Positions 36,595-48,353 of a DNA stretch of 64,000 nucleotides are shown here, in pieces. The first letter of the stretch is position 1; every line of letters begins with the position of its first letter. The DNA lies in the NCBI RefSeq assembly GCF_000150275.1, contig NW_002060943.1, positions 5,545,950 through 5,609,949 on the forward strand. Reading direction: 5' to 3'. The stretch comes from Trichoplax adhaerens. Taxonomy: Eukaryota; Placozoa; Uniplacotomia; Trichoplacea; Trichoplacidae. The position numbers were made by a program, and so were the translations under genes. The notes below the pieces were generated by a model. It was not told the DNA's origin and ran no database searches. It saw only the letters and a program-made list of their open reading frames with translations.

Positions 36595-37356
36595 AAAGTA
36601 ATTTACTGATGAACTCATTAAAATTATTACCTCAAAGTGTATCATCGAGTAAATTTTTCATGTTATAAACCATGGGTACCCTTTGTTGCTGTTGAATGGA
36701 TGCTTTGCTAAAAATTGTTGCTACGGCAAAAAGGGATTTGTTATCATATTCCTAAATATAATGTACTTGGCTTCGTTATTGTATTTGGCCCTCATGTCTG
36801 AAATATTATTAAAAGCTTTCATGAGTTTGGTGATTGTAAATGTGTACAGTGTTATATCGAAGCCAACAAGCTTTCTTTATCTCTTAGTGATATTGTAACT
36901 CTTTTATTCTTGCAGTAACATGCATGTTCTGTATTATTGGCAATAAATTCCTTTTCTTGTGAAGTATGTAATTCGTAACTATATATCTGTCGATTTTAAT
37001 GTCTACCACTGATGGCTCAAAGTCTCCCAACCCTCTTGTAAGCTATTTTCAGATAACATGATTAAGGGTATATTTAGCTCATAAGCGTTATTTTGGAAGG
37101 TCATTTAAAGTGCTTCGATTTATTTATCTTGGTTAATACAGTATACAGGATAGTAAAAGAATGTCAACGGGTTATACGTGATTTATGTGCTTAGTTCAAT
37201 TTTAATCATTATTTTCGATACAATGCAAGAGCAGCACATGCTGCCGCATGCTAAAGAAATCATTCTATAAGTAAATATAATTATACAATGCCAGTATTAA
37301 AATAAATATTCATAGCAGCAATTTAGTGCAACACGATAGTCTAATTTATATTGATT
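36595..37356. other. Convergent 3' region between p47 and mTERF
   Basis: It holds the 3' flanks of two converging genes. I see no further gene; an open stretch at 36683-36898 is AT-rich and featureless. Confidence 0.6.
36942..36947 (+). promoter_or_regulatory. Polyadenylation signal (AATAAA) of p47
   Basis: The hexamer lies about 350 bases after the p47 stop, followed by a T-rich stretch. Confidence 0.4.
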
Positions 37357-38529
37357 TTAATGATTTCGTAAAAAGGTGAGGAAAATGCTCATGTTGCTTT
37401 CAGCTTCCTGTCTAACGAATCGTCTATCACTAGCTAAAATAAGTTGTTTTAGTATAACTTCATCACTTCTACCGACTGATTGCAAAAATTGATAACGTAA
37501 TTTTATCTTATTAAAGTTGCATGTAAATATAGCAGGTGTTTCTTTAATTTCGTCCAAACTGCATTTGAGGGTATCGTGAGCAAATTGAAATCTATCTTGC
37601 AGAGACGAAAGACTGAAACTTAATAAAGTCGGAAAAGTTAGTATAAGAGACTTAAATTCTTCATCGGTATAACCAGTTTTCAAAATAAAGGTTTTGGTAT
37701 CTTTCATGACTTGAACATCACGTCGGAGTATGCCAGGATATTCGTTAATGATTGCCCTAATTTCTTTATAGCTGTAATCATCAGATCTTAGCCACTCGAC
37801 AGAACTTTGTATAGTGTCGAAATTTTTAATTAGAAAGCTAGGTAATCTTCTAATGATGGAGCCAATATCATGCTCTTTAAATCCTAAACTAGCTAGCCAA
37901 TCTATTCTCATTTCTACGTCTGATAATGTAAAACTAAACAGCGAAGGCTGTAATTGAATTAAATGAATTATGACCCGCCTTTGTTTTATTAGTGATAGTA
38001 AAATATTTAATTTCGGTTTAATTTCAGTCTCTATGCCTTGTAATAGTATCTGAGGTGCTTTGATAATCATATTATTTAGATTTTCTTCATAAAGTCCAAA
38101 ATCTTGCCAAAATTGGATGCTCCTTTTTAATCTGTTTTCTCCAAGTGTTAATAACCAAGGGGTTGATTCAATAGTTGAAATCAAGTCGGCAGTGCTAATA
38201 CCAAGATTTTTTAAACATGTAAAATTATTTCGTACTTGGTTTACATCATAGCTTAGCAGTGAACTACATGATTTCTCTAAAATTGCGATATTAATACCAG
38301 TACTAATCAAATAATTAACAGTTTTAAAGGAATAGTTCGGTTTTATGTCTTTATCCGGTTGCGTAGAAAGAGCATTTCTATGTATTAATTTACTGGTAGC
38401 GACTGTGAACCAATTGTGATGATAAATCCACGATGAATTTTTAAGTTTTGTAGATTGATTTCTATACGATATTAAAGATGCTAATCGAATCAGTAAATAG
38501 TTTTTGCGGAGAATCACTACGGTTGCCAT
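37357..38529 (-). CDS. Mitochondrial transcription termination factor (mTERF) family protein
   Basis: mTERF proteins are all-helical mitochondrial proteins that bind DNA or rRNA. The chosen ATG (complement of 38527-38529) gives 390 residues; the frame extends 13 codons further but only to a TTG. The N-terminus (MATVVILRKNYLLIRLASL...) is basic, Ser/Asn-rich and free of acid residues for over 50 residues, consistent with a mitochondrial presequence. At least six mTERF repeats follow, each with a Leu-Gly/hydrophobic helix and a Pro-containing turn: LGISTADLISTIESTPWLL, FGLYEENLNNMIIKAPQIL, LGFKEHDIGSIIRRLPSFL, YSYKEIRAIINEYPGIL, YTDEEFKSLILTFPTLL. It has no introns, unlike its neighbours; vertebrate MTERF1/2 coding regions are also uninterrupted. 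Length fits MTERF1/2 best, but the exact subfamily is uncertain. Confidence 0.88.
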   Translation of the reverse strand: MATVVILRKNYLLIRLASLISYRNQSTKLKNSSWIYHHNWFTVATSKLIHRNALSTQPDKDIKPNYSFKTVNYLISTGINIAILEKSCSSLLSYDVNQVRNNFTCLKNLGISTADLISTIESTPWLLTLGENRLKRSIQFWQDFGLYEENLNNMIIKAPQILLQGIETEIKPKLNILLSLIKQRRVIIHLIQLQPSLFSFTLSDVEMRIDWLASLGFKEHDIGSIIRRLPSFLIKNFDTIQSSVEWLRSDDYSYKEIRAIINEYPGILRRDVQVMKDTKTFILKTGYTDEEFKSLILTFPTLLSFSLSSLQDRFQFAHDTLKCSLDEIKETPAIFTCNFNKIKLRYQFLQSVGRSDEVILKQLILASDRRFVRQEAESNMSIFLTFLRNH

Positions 38530-39572
38530 GAAATACTGACTGAGCCTAGAGATCGTTGTATAGTTCAAATCAATGGGAACGCTGTTTCAGTGAAGTGTCC
38601 GATGGATATCAATGTTTCTGGTTCTTCCTGATCTGATATTTCATTTTTAATCTGGCAATATAGAGTTGAATATTAAATCCATAGCATTGGCAGCATTACT
38701 ATTGTTTAGCACGACATATACTATATAGCATTGTACACCTAATAATTTACTAAAAGATAGTTTTAATAGCTCATGACTGAAGCTTACACTTGAGGAAGGT
38801 TCTGCTGTCAACATGAACTAGACATAAGTCATATGCTATACATTATATAGCACTTTACGTAGCAAAAATCAAAGGGCAAATAGTTAACTCACGCCCTTTG
38901 ATTTTTGGTCCAATAATCTAGCCTTCCAGATTAAGAGATTTTGCACAATTTAAAATTGAATTGAATTTATGATTTGGACAGGCTTGGATGCTCCTTTCTT
39001 TCTGCAAGCTTGATATGGTGTCTTGTTCAAGATCAACTCTTAACTTACAGTCAATAACTTACTGTATCAAAGGCGACTAAGTAGTCCAGTACACTGAACA
39101 GTAGGGTACTGGCCGCACTGCACTGGTGTCCCATCCGTACGTCTGTACGTCCCGGTTACGCTTGCTTTGTCAGTACTGTAAGTACGGTATGGTTACGTAA
39201 GGCAATTTTTAAATCAGCCGCCAACTACTGTAGTGTGATTTTACTCTGTCCACCAGAGGATAAAACGTCGGAACTACTGTATTCAATTGATTATTGCTAT
39301 AACTGGCCTCGTTAGATGGATATCAAGGTTACCTGCTAGATTTATTGTGCCCTGTAACGTATACTACACTATTACTACAATAATGGAAACGATTGATTAT
39401 ATAATATTATGAAATAAGTGGCATCAACTTATTTCTAGTTATTCAATTGTAGCTATCTCATTTTATATCCATTACTCTCTACTCTAAACTCACATCCAGA
39501 CATCCTGTCTTTTACAGTGCACAATCTAGTCTATCAAGTACAGCGGAGCACTGTACAAAATAGGAAAAAGAA
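38530..39572. promoter_or_regulatory. Bidirectional upstream region between mTERF (-) and PHAX (+)
   Basis: One kilobase separates two divergent starts. It contains a perfect 15-bp hairpin (38863-38907) and many TACAGT/CAGTAC words (39060-39560, for example CAGTACACTGAACAGTAGGG and GCACTGTACAAAA just before the PHAX ATG). No coding content is apparent. Confidence 0.45.
38863..38907. repeat. Perfect 15-bp inverted repeat (hairpin)
   Basis: Arms CAAAAATCAAAGGGC (38863-38877) and GCCCTTTGATTTTTG (38893-38907) are exact reverse complements around a 15-base loop. It sits in the mTERF/PHAX divergent spacer. Confidence 0.85.
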
Positions 39573-41298
39573 ATGGACTTGAGTGATATATTAGAACCTG
39601 GAGAGATCAGCGACGATATCTTGACTGATGCAGCCAATGATAGTTATAATATAAAGGACGAAGAGAATGTATCTCCGTTGGTATTGAATCAAGCTGATTT
39701 CGAAGTCGATTATCAAGACGAAAATACTGATGAAGCTACGTTACCTAAACTTCAAGAAAAACATCAGAAACGGCATCAGCAAAATTGTGCCAGTGAAAGT
39801 GAAGAGAGTAGCAGTGATGAAGATAAAGCTTGGCAGAGGAAAAAGCACAAGACTGAAGGCGATGTAACTAATACGAAAGGTTAAACTCTAAATCTTTACT
39901 AAAGTGCTGTATACTCGTATAACTGCTATGAATCATACTTAATTATTAGCCATCTTTATAAACCTTACGTATTACAGTGCAAACCGATTAAGTTACGAGT
40001 ATGATATAATGGAGCATACGTGTATATTATACGTATCGATTAATTAGTTGCAATAATATATAATTTATCGTTTACATTGTACATGTTGTATAATCGTACG
40101 GAAGGTTTACTAGCTCATAAATGTGCTACCTGTCCGAATAGGTGTAGTTACATATGTTTACTAGTACAATATAAAATGATTATATTATATTATTGGCTTA
40201 AGGTTAAGATGCTCTAACAGACCTACTACAGTCAGCGACTTTAGCTTAATTTGTTAATGTAGATTTTAAAGGTAGATAACTTGGTGCTACGAATGATGTA
40301 TCAACTGTAAATATTTAGCTATTGATATATATATATATAATTATTTCAGACGTGTAACATAGACGTACAATACAAGTATTACTGTTCAACTTTTAGCTAA
40401 TGAATTCTACCTTGAGGGTAATTATAGGCAGCAGGAGCTTAATAAGTATTTAGAAATAATTGAAAGCTATATATGCGTATCTTCAGCATAGGAATATCAG
40501 CATACACTACTCGTATATTTTATGTTGCACGTATTTCGTAGTGCATTCTCAGCATACTATCATCAACTCTAAAATTGTATGGCTGTATGCCTAAGCTTTT
40601 TTTGCATTATTGCATATCCTAGGTGCACTAGCGCTCCAATCAAAAGTATTACCTGCTGATTGGCTCCAATTAGATCTTTTGCAAAAGTTTAAAATTAGCA
40701 ATGATAGAATTGCCAAATCAATTGCACATCATTTACATGAGGTAAAGGGCTGAAAAGTTATCAGTAGGACAAGTTGAACAATCATTTCTGATTTTAAATA
40801 ATTGCATAGCTGGACAGCTAAAAATTGAATTTTAGGAGGCCTTATGCTGTAATTTTACAATGTTATATATAGATATGCTGATTAAAATGATTACTGTCAT
40901 TTGTTCAGCCAAAGGTGCAGCTAGTTCAAGATGTGGTCAACATGATCGGTGTTGAGAAGGCTTTATTGTTGACACGATTCACTCTCGCTATTCAGAAAGG
41001 TGGAGGAATGCTTACTAAGGACGGCAAAAGGAAGTAATGATTTCTTGACATTTTCGTAATGATTAATTACATTACAATGGATAATAATATTAAATAATGT
41101 ATTTGTTGATAAATTTTCATTTGTACTTTTAAAATATCGCAACTACTACATAGGCGGTATCCAGGTGGTGTATTCTTGTACCTCCTAGGCAGTGCAGGAA
41201 TTATAGAAGATGCAACTTATAAAGAGATTATCAAGCGTGATCGGCAGAGACAGAAATATGCAAAGGCTCAATATAAGGAGAGAAATGATAAGTCGTAA
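39573..41298 (+). CDS. PHAX: PHAX, phosphorylated adaptor for snRNA export
   Basis: PHAX bridges capped U snRNA/snoRNA to CRM1 for nuclear export. Four exons: 39573-39879, 40623-40741, 40909-41033, 41154-41298, giving 231 residues in consistent phase. The N-terminus is acidic with a Ser/Glu-rich segment (SESEESSSDEDKAWQRKKHK), matching the acidic-basic start of the family. GALALQSKVLPADWLQLDLL resembles the conserved WGAVLQ region. The PHAX RNA-binding domain follows: HHLHEPKVQLVQDVVNMIG, GVEKALLL, AIQKGGGMLTKDGKRKR, then YPGGVFLYLL. The basic tail (KRDRQRQKYAKAQYKERN) ends at TAA. The protein is much shorter than vertebrate PHAX (about 394). The final TCGTAAGC could also act as a donor to further exons. 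The exon 1 donor is GTTAAA. Confidence 0.87.
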
Positions 41299-42193
41299 GC
41301 CTTTATTTCATCCAGCTTGGTTATGGTGTGTAGAGTAAATTTGTTATAGGCCTGTTTTTTATCGTTTATTATCTGTGTAAATGTCGTAATGCCATTTTGA
41401 TACGATGTCATCGTAAGCACAATTTCAAAGGTTTTCTTTGAAGTGGTCGTCTAAGACTCAAGAGTCCTGTTTATGCGTCAACACGTAGACATATTTAATG
41501 ATTATATCTTACAGCTTCACAACTGTCATATAGCAAGTAATAGTTTATTTATGGTTGAGCGTAAGGCTAATAATGAGTATAATGTGTCATAATCTTGAAA
41601 AGTTTCATTGTAAATTGCCGTTAGTTTTAGTCAGTGGATAAAAATACCCATCAATTACTAGTACTCTAATACGAGGAACAGACATATGCACCTTTACAGT
41701 TGTAATAAAAAAAATAAAATGATGTATAATGGCTATTAGTTCGTAATTTTTAATGTAAGATTATACATTGATGGCCAAACTGGCATCGCATGACTGAGGC
41801 TATTCATTAACGTACGGCTTACCAATACATTGTATCCGGCCACCGTATGTTAAAGAGATTCAATCTTTTCACATAGTACATATCTTATCTACTGCGTAAC
41901 TACATTAATTGCTATTTATATTCGCCTTTATCTTAATACTTGGGATAGGAAAAAATTTGTTACAGTAAAGCCAATAGACATAAGTACATAGTGCATATAG
42001 TACTTCATTCCACTTTTCGAGGTATGGATTTCGTAAAGGAATCGACAATTGCAATTAAAAAAAATTGAAATTGTACTATCTCAACCATTAATTATACTGT
42101 AGTTTCATATCTGACCAAGTTGCACCGTGGCAAGGAAATAATTTCCTTTGAGGTATCAAAAATAATGCTGCTGGGCTGATAACTGTCTAAAAA
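41299..42193. other. Convergent 3' region between PHAX and GXYLT
   Basis: About 0.9 kb of AT-rich sequence between two converging genes. I see no gene or clear repeat here. Confidence 0.6.
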
Positions 42194-44055
42194 TCAGCTA
42201 CTTTGTTGTTTGTACTTTCTAAGGTATTTCTTTGTTATCGCAATCATTGATTGCCACATTTCGTTACAATAACCGCTGCGGCGCACCATTGGAAGGTACT
42301 TCTTCAATGGATCGTAGATACCTTTAGGGACCCCTACCTTAAAGTCATAGCCATGTATTACATCATACACCATACGGAAAGGTGGAAAGTCGTCTTTGTG
42401 AAATATTTGTCTATTTCCATGCAACAGCGATATGCCGTTTTTGTCTGCATGTTTGCAGTCATTACGCCCATATCGACAATGATCCGGACGATAATTCCAG
42501 TCACATGTAAAGGTATATAACATTTCTATATAAAAAGATATATTAATATCAATGCATGTATCATTCTATGTCTATTATCCAATCAACTCGTTGCAAATTT
42601 GATGTACCTGGATGAAAATGAAATACAACGTTTAAAATATCTTGATCTCCAAATACTATTCCAGATTTATATTCCTGATATAATTTTAACACGATATCAT
42701 TCCAATTTGCTTTCCGCATTCTCGTTAGATTCATTAACATTATACCAGAATTTATTCCAAGTTCTCCATAATAGGGATGTCGTGCATATTTATTGTACCA
42801 TCCAGTCGGAGCATCTTCACCTTCAGGTGATACTGCTGCTAGCTGAGTTGAGTTCAATTTATCGAAAAATTGCCATAAATCTTCAGGGGGTCGCATAAAA
42901 AGAATATCTGTGTCCAAGTAGATCAATGCATCGGTCTTGACGAGTATGTCCTTCATATAAAAAGGAATTTAGCATGAACTGCTCAATGACGTATTGTACA
43001 TGCAGTACAGCAAAGTAGATTTATGTTAAGCTAAGCTATTTATTAGCATTGTACTCTATCGTGCAGTAATTCTTACGGGTAGAAATAAGCGTTGGCAAGC
43101 GCATGGTTTAAATAACTTTTTCCACATATCTTCATTATCCGCAGGAAATTGAATCGGTAGTACGTCATACGTTATGGTGTTTTGATTGACTTTAGACATT
43201 TCTTTTAACTGAAATAGGAATTTGAATAGAACAAGTATAGCTATTCAACATTCATCGATGCGATTAAAATATAGTAAAATTATCCTAGCGCCCGTTGTGT
43301 ACTTACCCTTTCACGGATTGGAGTATGTAAGTGATCTTCCGCTAAAACGTGATAGTGTAAATTGGTAAATGAAAAAATGGCAGCAGATTTTAACATTGTT
43401 AAAGCTTCTTCCATTCTATCGCCACATATTACAACAGCAAGATGAACAGTCAGGTCCTTCCTAGAGTTGATTTACAGTCAGTTTATACGCGTAAAAGAAT
43501 GACATACTGTAAGTACTGTAACATAGAATTGATGATAAACAAGTTCAAATCAAAGTATTTGACCATTAGTACAGTAATACTGTACAATTTGGATATTATG
43601 ACTTGCAGAGGTATCAATATGTGTACTGTATACTGTCTATGTGCGCATATACCTAGATCGATATTGATCATTTAAGTTGCTTTTAACCGATTAAATCACA
43701 ATCCAATTTCGATACTACAGGTAACTTAGTAAGTGAACTGCATAAGCTCCTATCTACTGTACCTTCCTTTGATCGCATCGATGGATTGATTTCCTGGTTG
43801 ACTCTCGTGGAAAGTTTCAGCTTTTCGATTCTCGTTGACCTGATCATTCTTTTGGCTTCTATGAGCGATTACTTTATTTAAATGGGATAATTGACTATGA
43901 TCGGCTTGAATGGAATCGACTTCCTCTTGGATTTGTTGCATCGTACCATCTTGTGCATGAACGTTATTTCTTCTGATAATATAGAATAGGATTAATGTAG
44001 CAATGAAAGCAATAGTCGTTCGTCGCATATTTAAGAGCTTGAAACGTAAGAACAT
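42194..44055 (-). CDS. GXYLT: Glucoside xylosyltransferase-like type II membrane protein (paralogue A)
   Basis: GXYLT enzymes (GT8 fold) add xylose to O-linked glucose on EGF repeats such as those of Notch, in the secretory pathway. Five exons on the minus strand: 43763-44055, 43307-43460, 43077-43208, 42608-42950, 42194-42525, totalling 417 residues. An N-terminal signal anchor (about residues 13-27, TIAFIATLILFYIIRR) is followed by a stem. The catalytic domain has LAVVICGDRMEEALTMLKSA, the metal-binding DxD in IYLDTDILFMRPPEDLW, GINSGIMLMNLTRMRKANWN, FGDQDILN, and the family signature WNYRPDHCRYG followed by ISLLHGN. The start at 44055 is supported by alignment with paralogue B (MFLRFKLLNMRR / MFIQLKSCRMRP). 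It lies head-to-head with B across a minisatellite. Confidence 0.92.
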
Positions 44056-45375
44056 TCACTGGGTTCTCGGCTATGATTGCTTGCAATTCTTATCGTGTTA
44101 ATATCATATTACAGTATAGTTAAATTGAAATGAATTAATTATAATTATCGTTGTATTTGCTTTTAAAGATTGAAATGGCTGGTACTGACTAGTGAGGAAG
44201 ATTGAACTCTTGTACATACTATAGCTGTTACGGTACGGTAGAGTACTGTACATTATTAGGTAGGGGCACAGAGTATACCTAAGAATGTAATGTACTGTAC
44301 CAGTTGCAGTGCTTTGCCAGTAACGTTTTGACTACAGGATAACTGGAGTGTACAGTGTACAGTCCCGATTCTGTACTACAGTACTGTACACTGTACATCC
44401 ACCGACACCAACCTTTCACTACACTGTCGGACTGTCCAATGTCCGTGACACTGGTGTTCAGTATCAACAGCGTCCACCTAAGAATGTACACTGTGCTGTA
44501 CTCTACTGTACCAGGTGCTATACTGTACATTGCCAGTACCGTACTGGCAATGCATACGCACGAGTAACGTTTTGACTACTGGATGACTGGAGTGTACAGT
44601 GTACAGTGTACAGTCCCGATTCTGTACTACAGTACTGTGCACTGTACATCCACTGACACCAACCTTTCACGACACTGTCGGACTGTCCAATGTCCGTGAC
44701 ACTGGTATCAATTATTCAACATTCAACAGCGTCCACCTAAGAATGTACACTGTACTCTACTGTACCAGGTGCTATGCATTGCCAGTAACGTTTTGACTAC
44801 TGTACTGGATGGATTACTGGAGTGTACAGTGTACAGTCCCGATTCTGCACTACAGTACTGTACACTGTACATCCACTGACACCAACTTTTGATGACACTG
44901 TCCATTTGTCCAATGTCCATGACACTGGTATCCAGTGTCATGGTACATTGTACAGTTACAGTATTGTACAGTACAGTACTGTACCAGGTGCTGTGCTTCG
45001 CTAGTATCGTATTGACTGCTGGATGACTGGAGTGTACAGTACAGTGTACAATGTACAGTCCCGATTCTGCACTACAGTACTGTACACTGTACATCCATCG
45101 ACACCAACCTTTGATGACACTGTCCATTTGTCCAATGTCCATGACTCTGGTATCCAGTATCAACAGCGTCAGTATCAAGTGTATGACTCGACCTTGTATA
45201 ATATTAGACATGAGTAGACAAAGTTGAATGGTTGCAATGCCATTGGTTGCAACGTTGCTCCGCCATACAAAAGCAATCGACATTTCTTCGTCGATATTGC
45301 ATCCAAACGTCTGGTTTTACTAATAGAAATTGATCTTTTAGTTGATAGTTGATTGGCCAATTTCAACTATCGTGG
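44056..45375. promoter_or_regulatory. Shared upstream region of the divergent GXYLT pair
   Basis: The two start codons are 1.3 kb apart. About 900 bases of this is the TGTACAGT minisatellite. Any promoters for both genes must lie in or beside it. The region is open in several frames on both strands only because of the repeat. Confidence 0.5.
44275..45175. repeat. Minisatellite, four ~220-250-bp units rich in TGTACAGT palindromes
   Basis: The anchor GTACAGTCCCGATTCTG occurs at 44357, 44608, 44831 and 45053 (periods 251, 223, 222). Each unit has GGAGTGTACAGT, the anchor, ACTACAGTACTGTRCACTG, CATCCA-CGACACCAAC, GACACTGTC, GTCCAATGTCC and (mostly) AACAGCGTC. GC content and palindrome density are well above the surrounding DNA. 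The units can fold on themselves (ACTGTACA/TGTACAGT). Confidence 0.9.
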
Positions 45376-48144
45376 ATGTTTATACAATTGAAATCATGTA
45401 GAATGCGACCAACTGGAATTTGCTTCTTGATTGCATTGATAATTATTTATGTTCTAATCAAAAAGCATTATGTTGTCGCTCCTGATGGTTCCTTTGAAGA
45501 ATTAATAGCGGACGCCAAGTCCATTGAAGCCGATCATGGCAGATTGTCGCGTTTCAATAAAGTAGTCGTATTTAGGAATGGAAAAAAGGGCAATATGAGC
45601 CAAAGTGGAAAGGCAGCTGCCTATACTGAAACTGGTAATTTCACCCTTTCTAAGTATAGGATGAATGAAAGGTAAGTTATGCTTTCATTGGACTAACTAA
45701 GCCTGCAATGATGCATGATTATTGTACAACTGACGCCATTGTTGATAGACTGACTTTACGACAAAAGCGGATAACACAAAATCCTAGATACACTACTGTA
45801 CTATGTACTATTTTAGATGGCATTGATTGAGCTATTATCTTCCAACTAAACTTAATGTGCTTCCATTACTCGTTATAGAAGCAGGCTGAGTGGTCTAGTA
45901 ACGCCTAAAATTGAGAAAAGTTAATTATTTGTTGTCAAAGAGTAATTTTTCTTGCTTCCAAATATATGCCTGCTGTACGCCGTACGCGTATAGTTCGGCC
46001 AGATCGATATCGTAATAGCAATAGAAAAATAATTCAACTGTACCTTTTAATTTCTTTAAGTAAAGTTAGAATTATCGACCATTTCTATTTGCGCTAACTC
46101 AGTACACTGTGTATAAATTAAGTGTAATTACTGTACACTCCGTTATTTACTGATTATATCACGTTGATGCATAATTCGGCAACTTATCATACTCCATGTT
46201 ACCGAATTTTGTACCATAATGAATTGTTGATCCTCATACTATGTAACACTGTATACTATCATTTACTGTACTGTACAGCATATGCTTTTGGGTATTAGAA
46301 AGCTGCAAGATAGAACACTCTGATAGCTGGCTTGTAGCTTCCTTTGATGAATCAATAAACAAATATTAGCATTAATTATAGGCTAGTGAGCAATGAATTA
46401 TAATTCTATGGCAGGCATACTGGCTAGAGTCTCAAAGATCTTGTATAATGTAGACTATCTGAAAGGAAGTGTCTTCGCTTGCGATGATTCGCTGTACTTA
46501 AATAATATAGCTGTACCATAGAGGTAAGAAAAAAAAGAGGTCGATTTTTTCTTTCCTCCACAAGCTAGAATACAGTACACTGTATTCATCAGCTACTCTA
46601 TCATCTGTACAGCATACTGGATTTCATCATTTTTGAAGGGCGTAATTTACCCCTAGGATGATAATTTGCAACAAGTTATTCTTTTTAATGGTAATCATAA
46701 TTCGAATTGACGTTTATCATATTATTAGGAAGAATCTTACTGTTCAACTCGCCGTTGTGATATGTGGCACCAGACTGCAAGAAGGTTTAATGATGTTAAA
46801 ATCAGCTGCCGTTTTCACGCTAACTAAGTTACATTTTCACGTTTTTGCTGAGGATCATTTACACATTCCGATCCGCCAGAGGGTAAATTACACGTACAAA
46901 TATCAATATTTTGATGCAAACTTTGCATTCAAGAGTCACTTTCGGTCATTAATTATTGACAATATTTCAATCATACTAAAATTAGAATTTAACATTTGTT
47001 TTTTCGCTTTCCTTTCAACTGATACTTTTATAGTTAAACGAAATATCTGTTATCAGCCAAAATACCATAACCTACGACGTACTACCGATCAAATTTCCTA
47101 AGGACAATGCAGATATATGGAAGAAATTATTTAAACCATGCTCTTGCCAACGCTTATTTTTACCTGTAAGAATTGAAGGAATATCGTACAATATAGTAGA
47201 GGAGAAATGGACAACTTACTCTTAATACTTGTATAACAAACATTTACAATATAGTAGAGGAGAAATGGACGACGTACTGTTAATACTTGTATAACAAACA
47301 TTTACATTGTGTATGAAAGCTGTGATTCGATCTTCCGTAAAATAATTCTGCAAAGTCTATCAATCTTACGCTATGAAATGTTTCATTTCTTGTCTTTTTC
47401 AGTATCTACTGAAAAAAACCGATTCACTAATCTACTTGGATACTGACATTCTTTTCATGCGACCCCCTGAAGACTTATGGAACTTCTTTAATAAATTTAA
47501 CGCAACTCAGCTAGTAGCAGTATCACCAGAAGGCGAAGATATCCGAACAAGTTGGTATAATAAATTCGCACAACATCCTTATTATGGAAAACTTGGAATA
47601 AATTCCGATGTAATACTAATGAATCTAACGAGAATGAGAAAAGCCAATTGGAACGACAAAGTAACGAAAGTATATCAGAAATATAGATCTAGCATTGTTT
47701 TGGGAGATCAGGATATTTTGAATGCAATATTTCATTTTCATCCAGGTATATTAAACATAATTAGCTGATTGACAGTAGATGTACGAGTAGATGTAAATTG
47801 ATGTTGATATATCTCGTTGTATAGAAATGGTATATGTTTTAACATGTGCCTGGAATTATCGTCCAGACCATTGTCGATATGGTCGCAATGACTGCAAACA
47901 TGCGTATAAAAACGGCGTATCCCTGTTGCATGGAGATAGACAGACATTTCATAAAAATGATTTTCCATCTTTTCGCATTGTCTATGAAGTAATACAAAAT
48001 TATGACTTCAAGACAGGCGTCACGCGAGGCATCTACAATCCATTAAAGAGGATTTTGCCAATGGTTCAAAAGAGCTACTGTAGTAGAATATGGGAATCGA
48101 TGATTATGATATTGAAGAGATACCGAAGAGAACATAAACTGTAG
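45376..48144 (+). CDS. GXYLT: Glucoside xylosyltransferase-like type II membrane protein (paralogue B)
   Basis: Five exons: 45376-45671, 46729-46882, 47034-47165, 47403-47745, 47825-48144, totalling 414 residues. Exons 2, 3 and 4 have exactly the same lengths (154, 132, 343) and phases as paralogue A, so the pair is an inverted duplication. The signal anchor is TGICFLIALIIIYVLIKK. Catalytic motifs are IYLDTDILFMRPPEDLW (DxD), LGINSDVILMNLTRMRKANW, LGDQDILNAIFHFHPE, WNYRPDHCRYG and VSLLHGDRQTF. One difference stands out: the G-I-N-S-G of paralogue A is G-I-N-S-D here. The start at 45376 is chosen by alignment; an in-frame ATG occurs nine codons upstream. A polyadenylation signal lies about 200 bases after the stop. 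Confidence 0.92.
47188..47305. repeat. 58-bp direct duplication in GXYLT-B intron 3
   Basis: ACAATATAGTAGAGGAGAAA begins at 47188 and again at 47246. The copies are nearly identical (ACAACTTACTC versus ACGACGTACTG). It lies within the intron between exons 3 and 4. Confidence 0.85.
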
Positions 48145-48347
48145 AACCAATGAAGAGCTACAGTAACTGAAAATTGGAACTGCATTTTTGACATATTAAC
48201 TGATATTGTATTATTCTTGACAGCCCGCAAGGTGTTGCCGAATACTTCATGCCAACGACGTAAATGTTTTTACAATTACCTAGATTCGCTAAATGAAGAG
48301 TAGTAATGCTTATAAATGTGTTCTTATGTGTTGTATATTTACTGTAT

Positions 48348-48353
48348 AATAAA
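48348..48353 (+). promoter_or_regulatory. Polyadenylation signal (AATAAA) of GXYLT-B
   Basis: The hexamer lies 204 bases after the stop, with a T-rich stretch following. Confidence 0.5.

Noticed and set aside
38530-38568. Extending mTERF 13 codons upstream
   Set aside because: The upstream codon is TTG, not ATG, and the internal ATG gives a better mitochondrial presequence.
44279-45283. Several overlapping open frames on both strands, up to 186 codons, within the GXYLT spacer
   Set aside because: They repeat the minisatellite unit (MYSVQSRFCTTV-like on + and its antisense on -) and mostly open with GTG. They are by-products of a repeat lacking stop codons.
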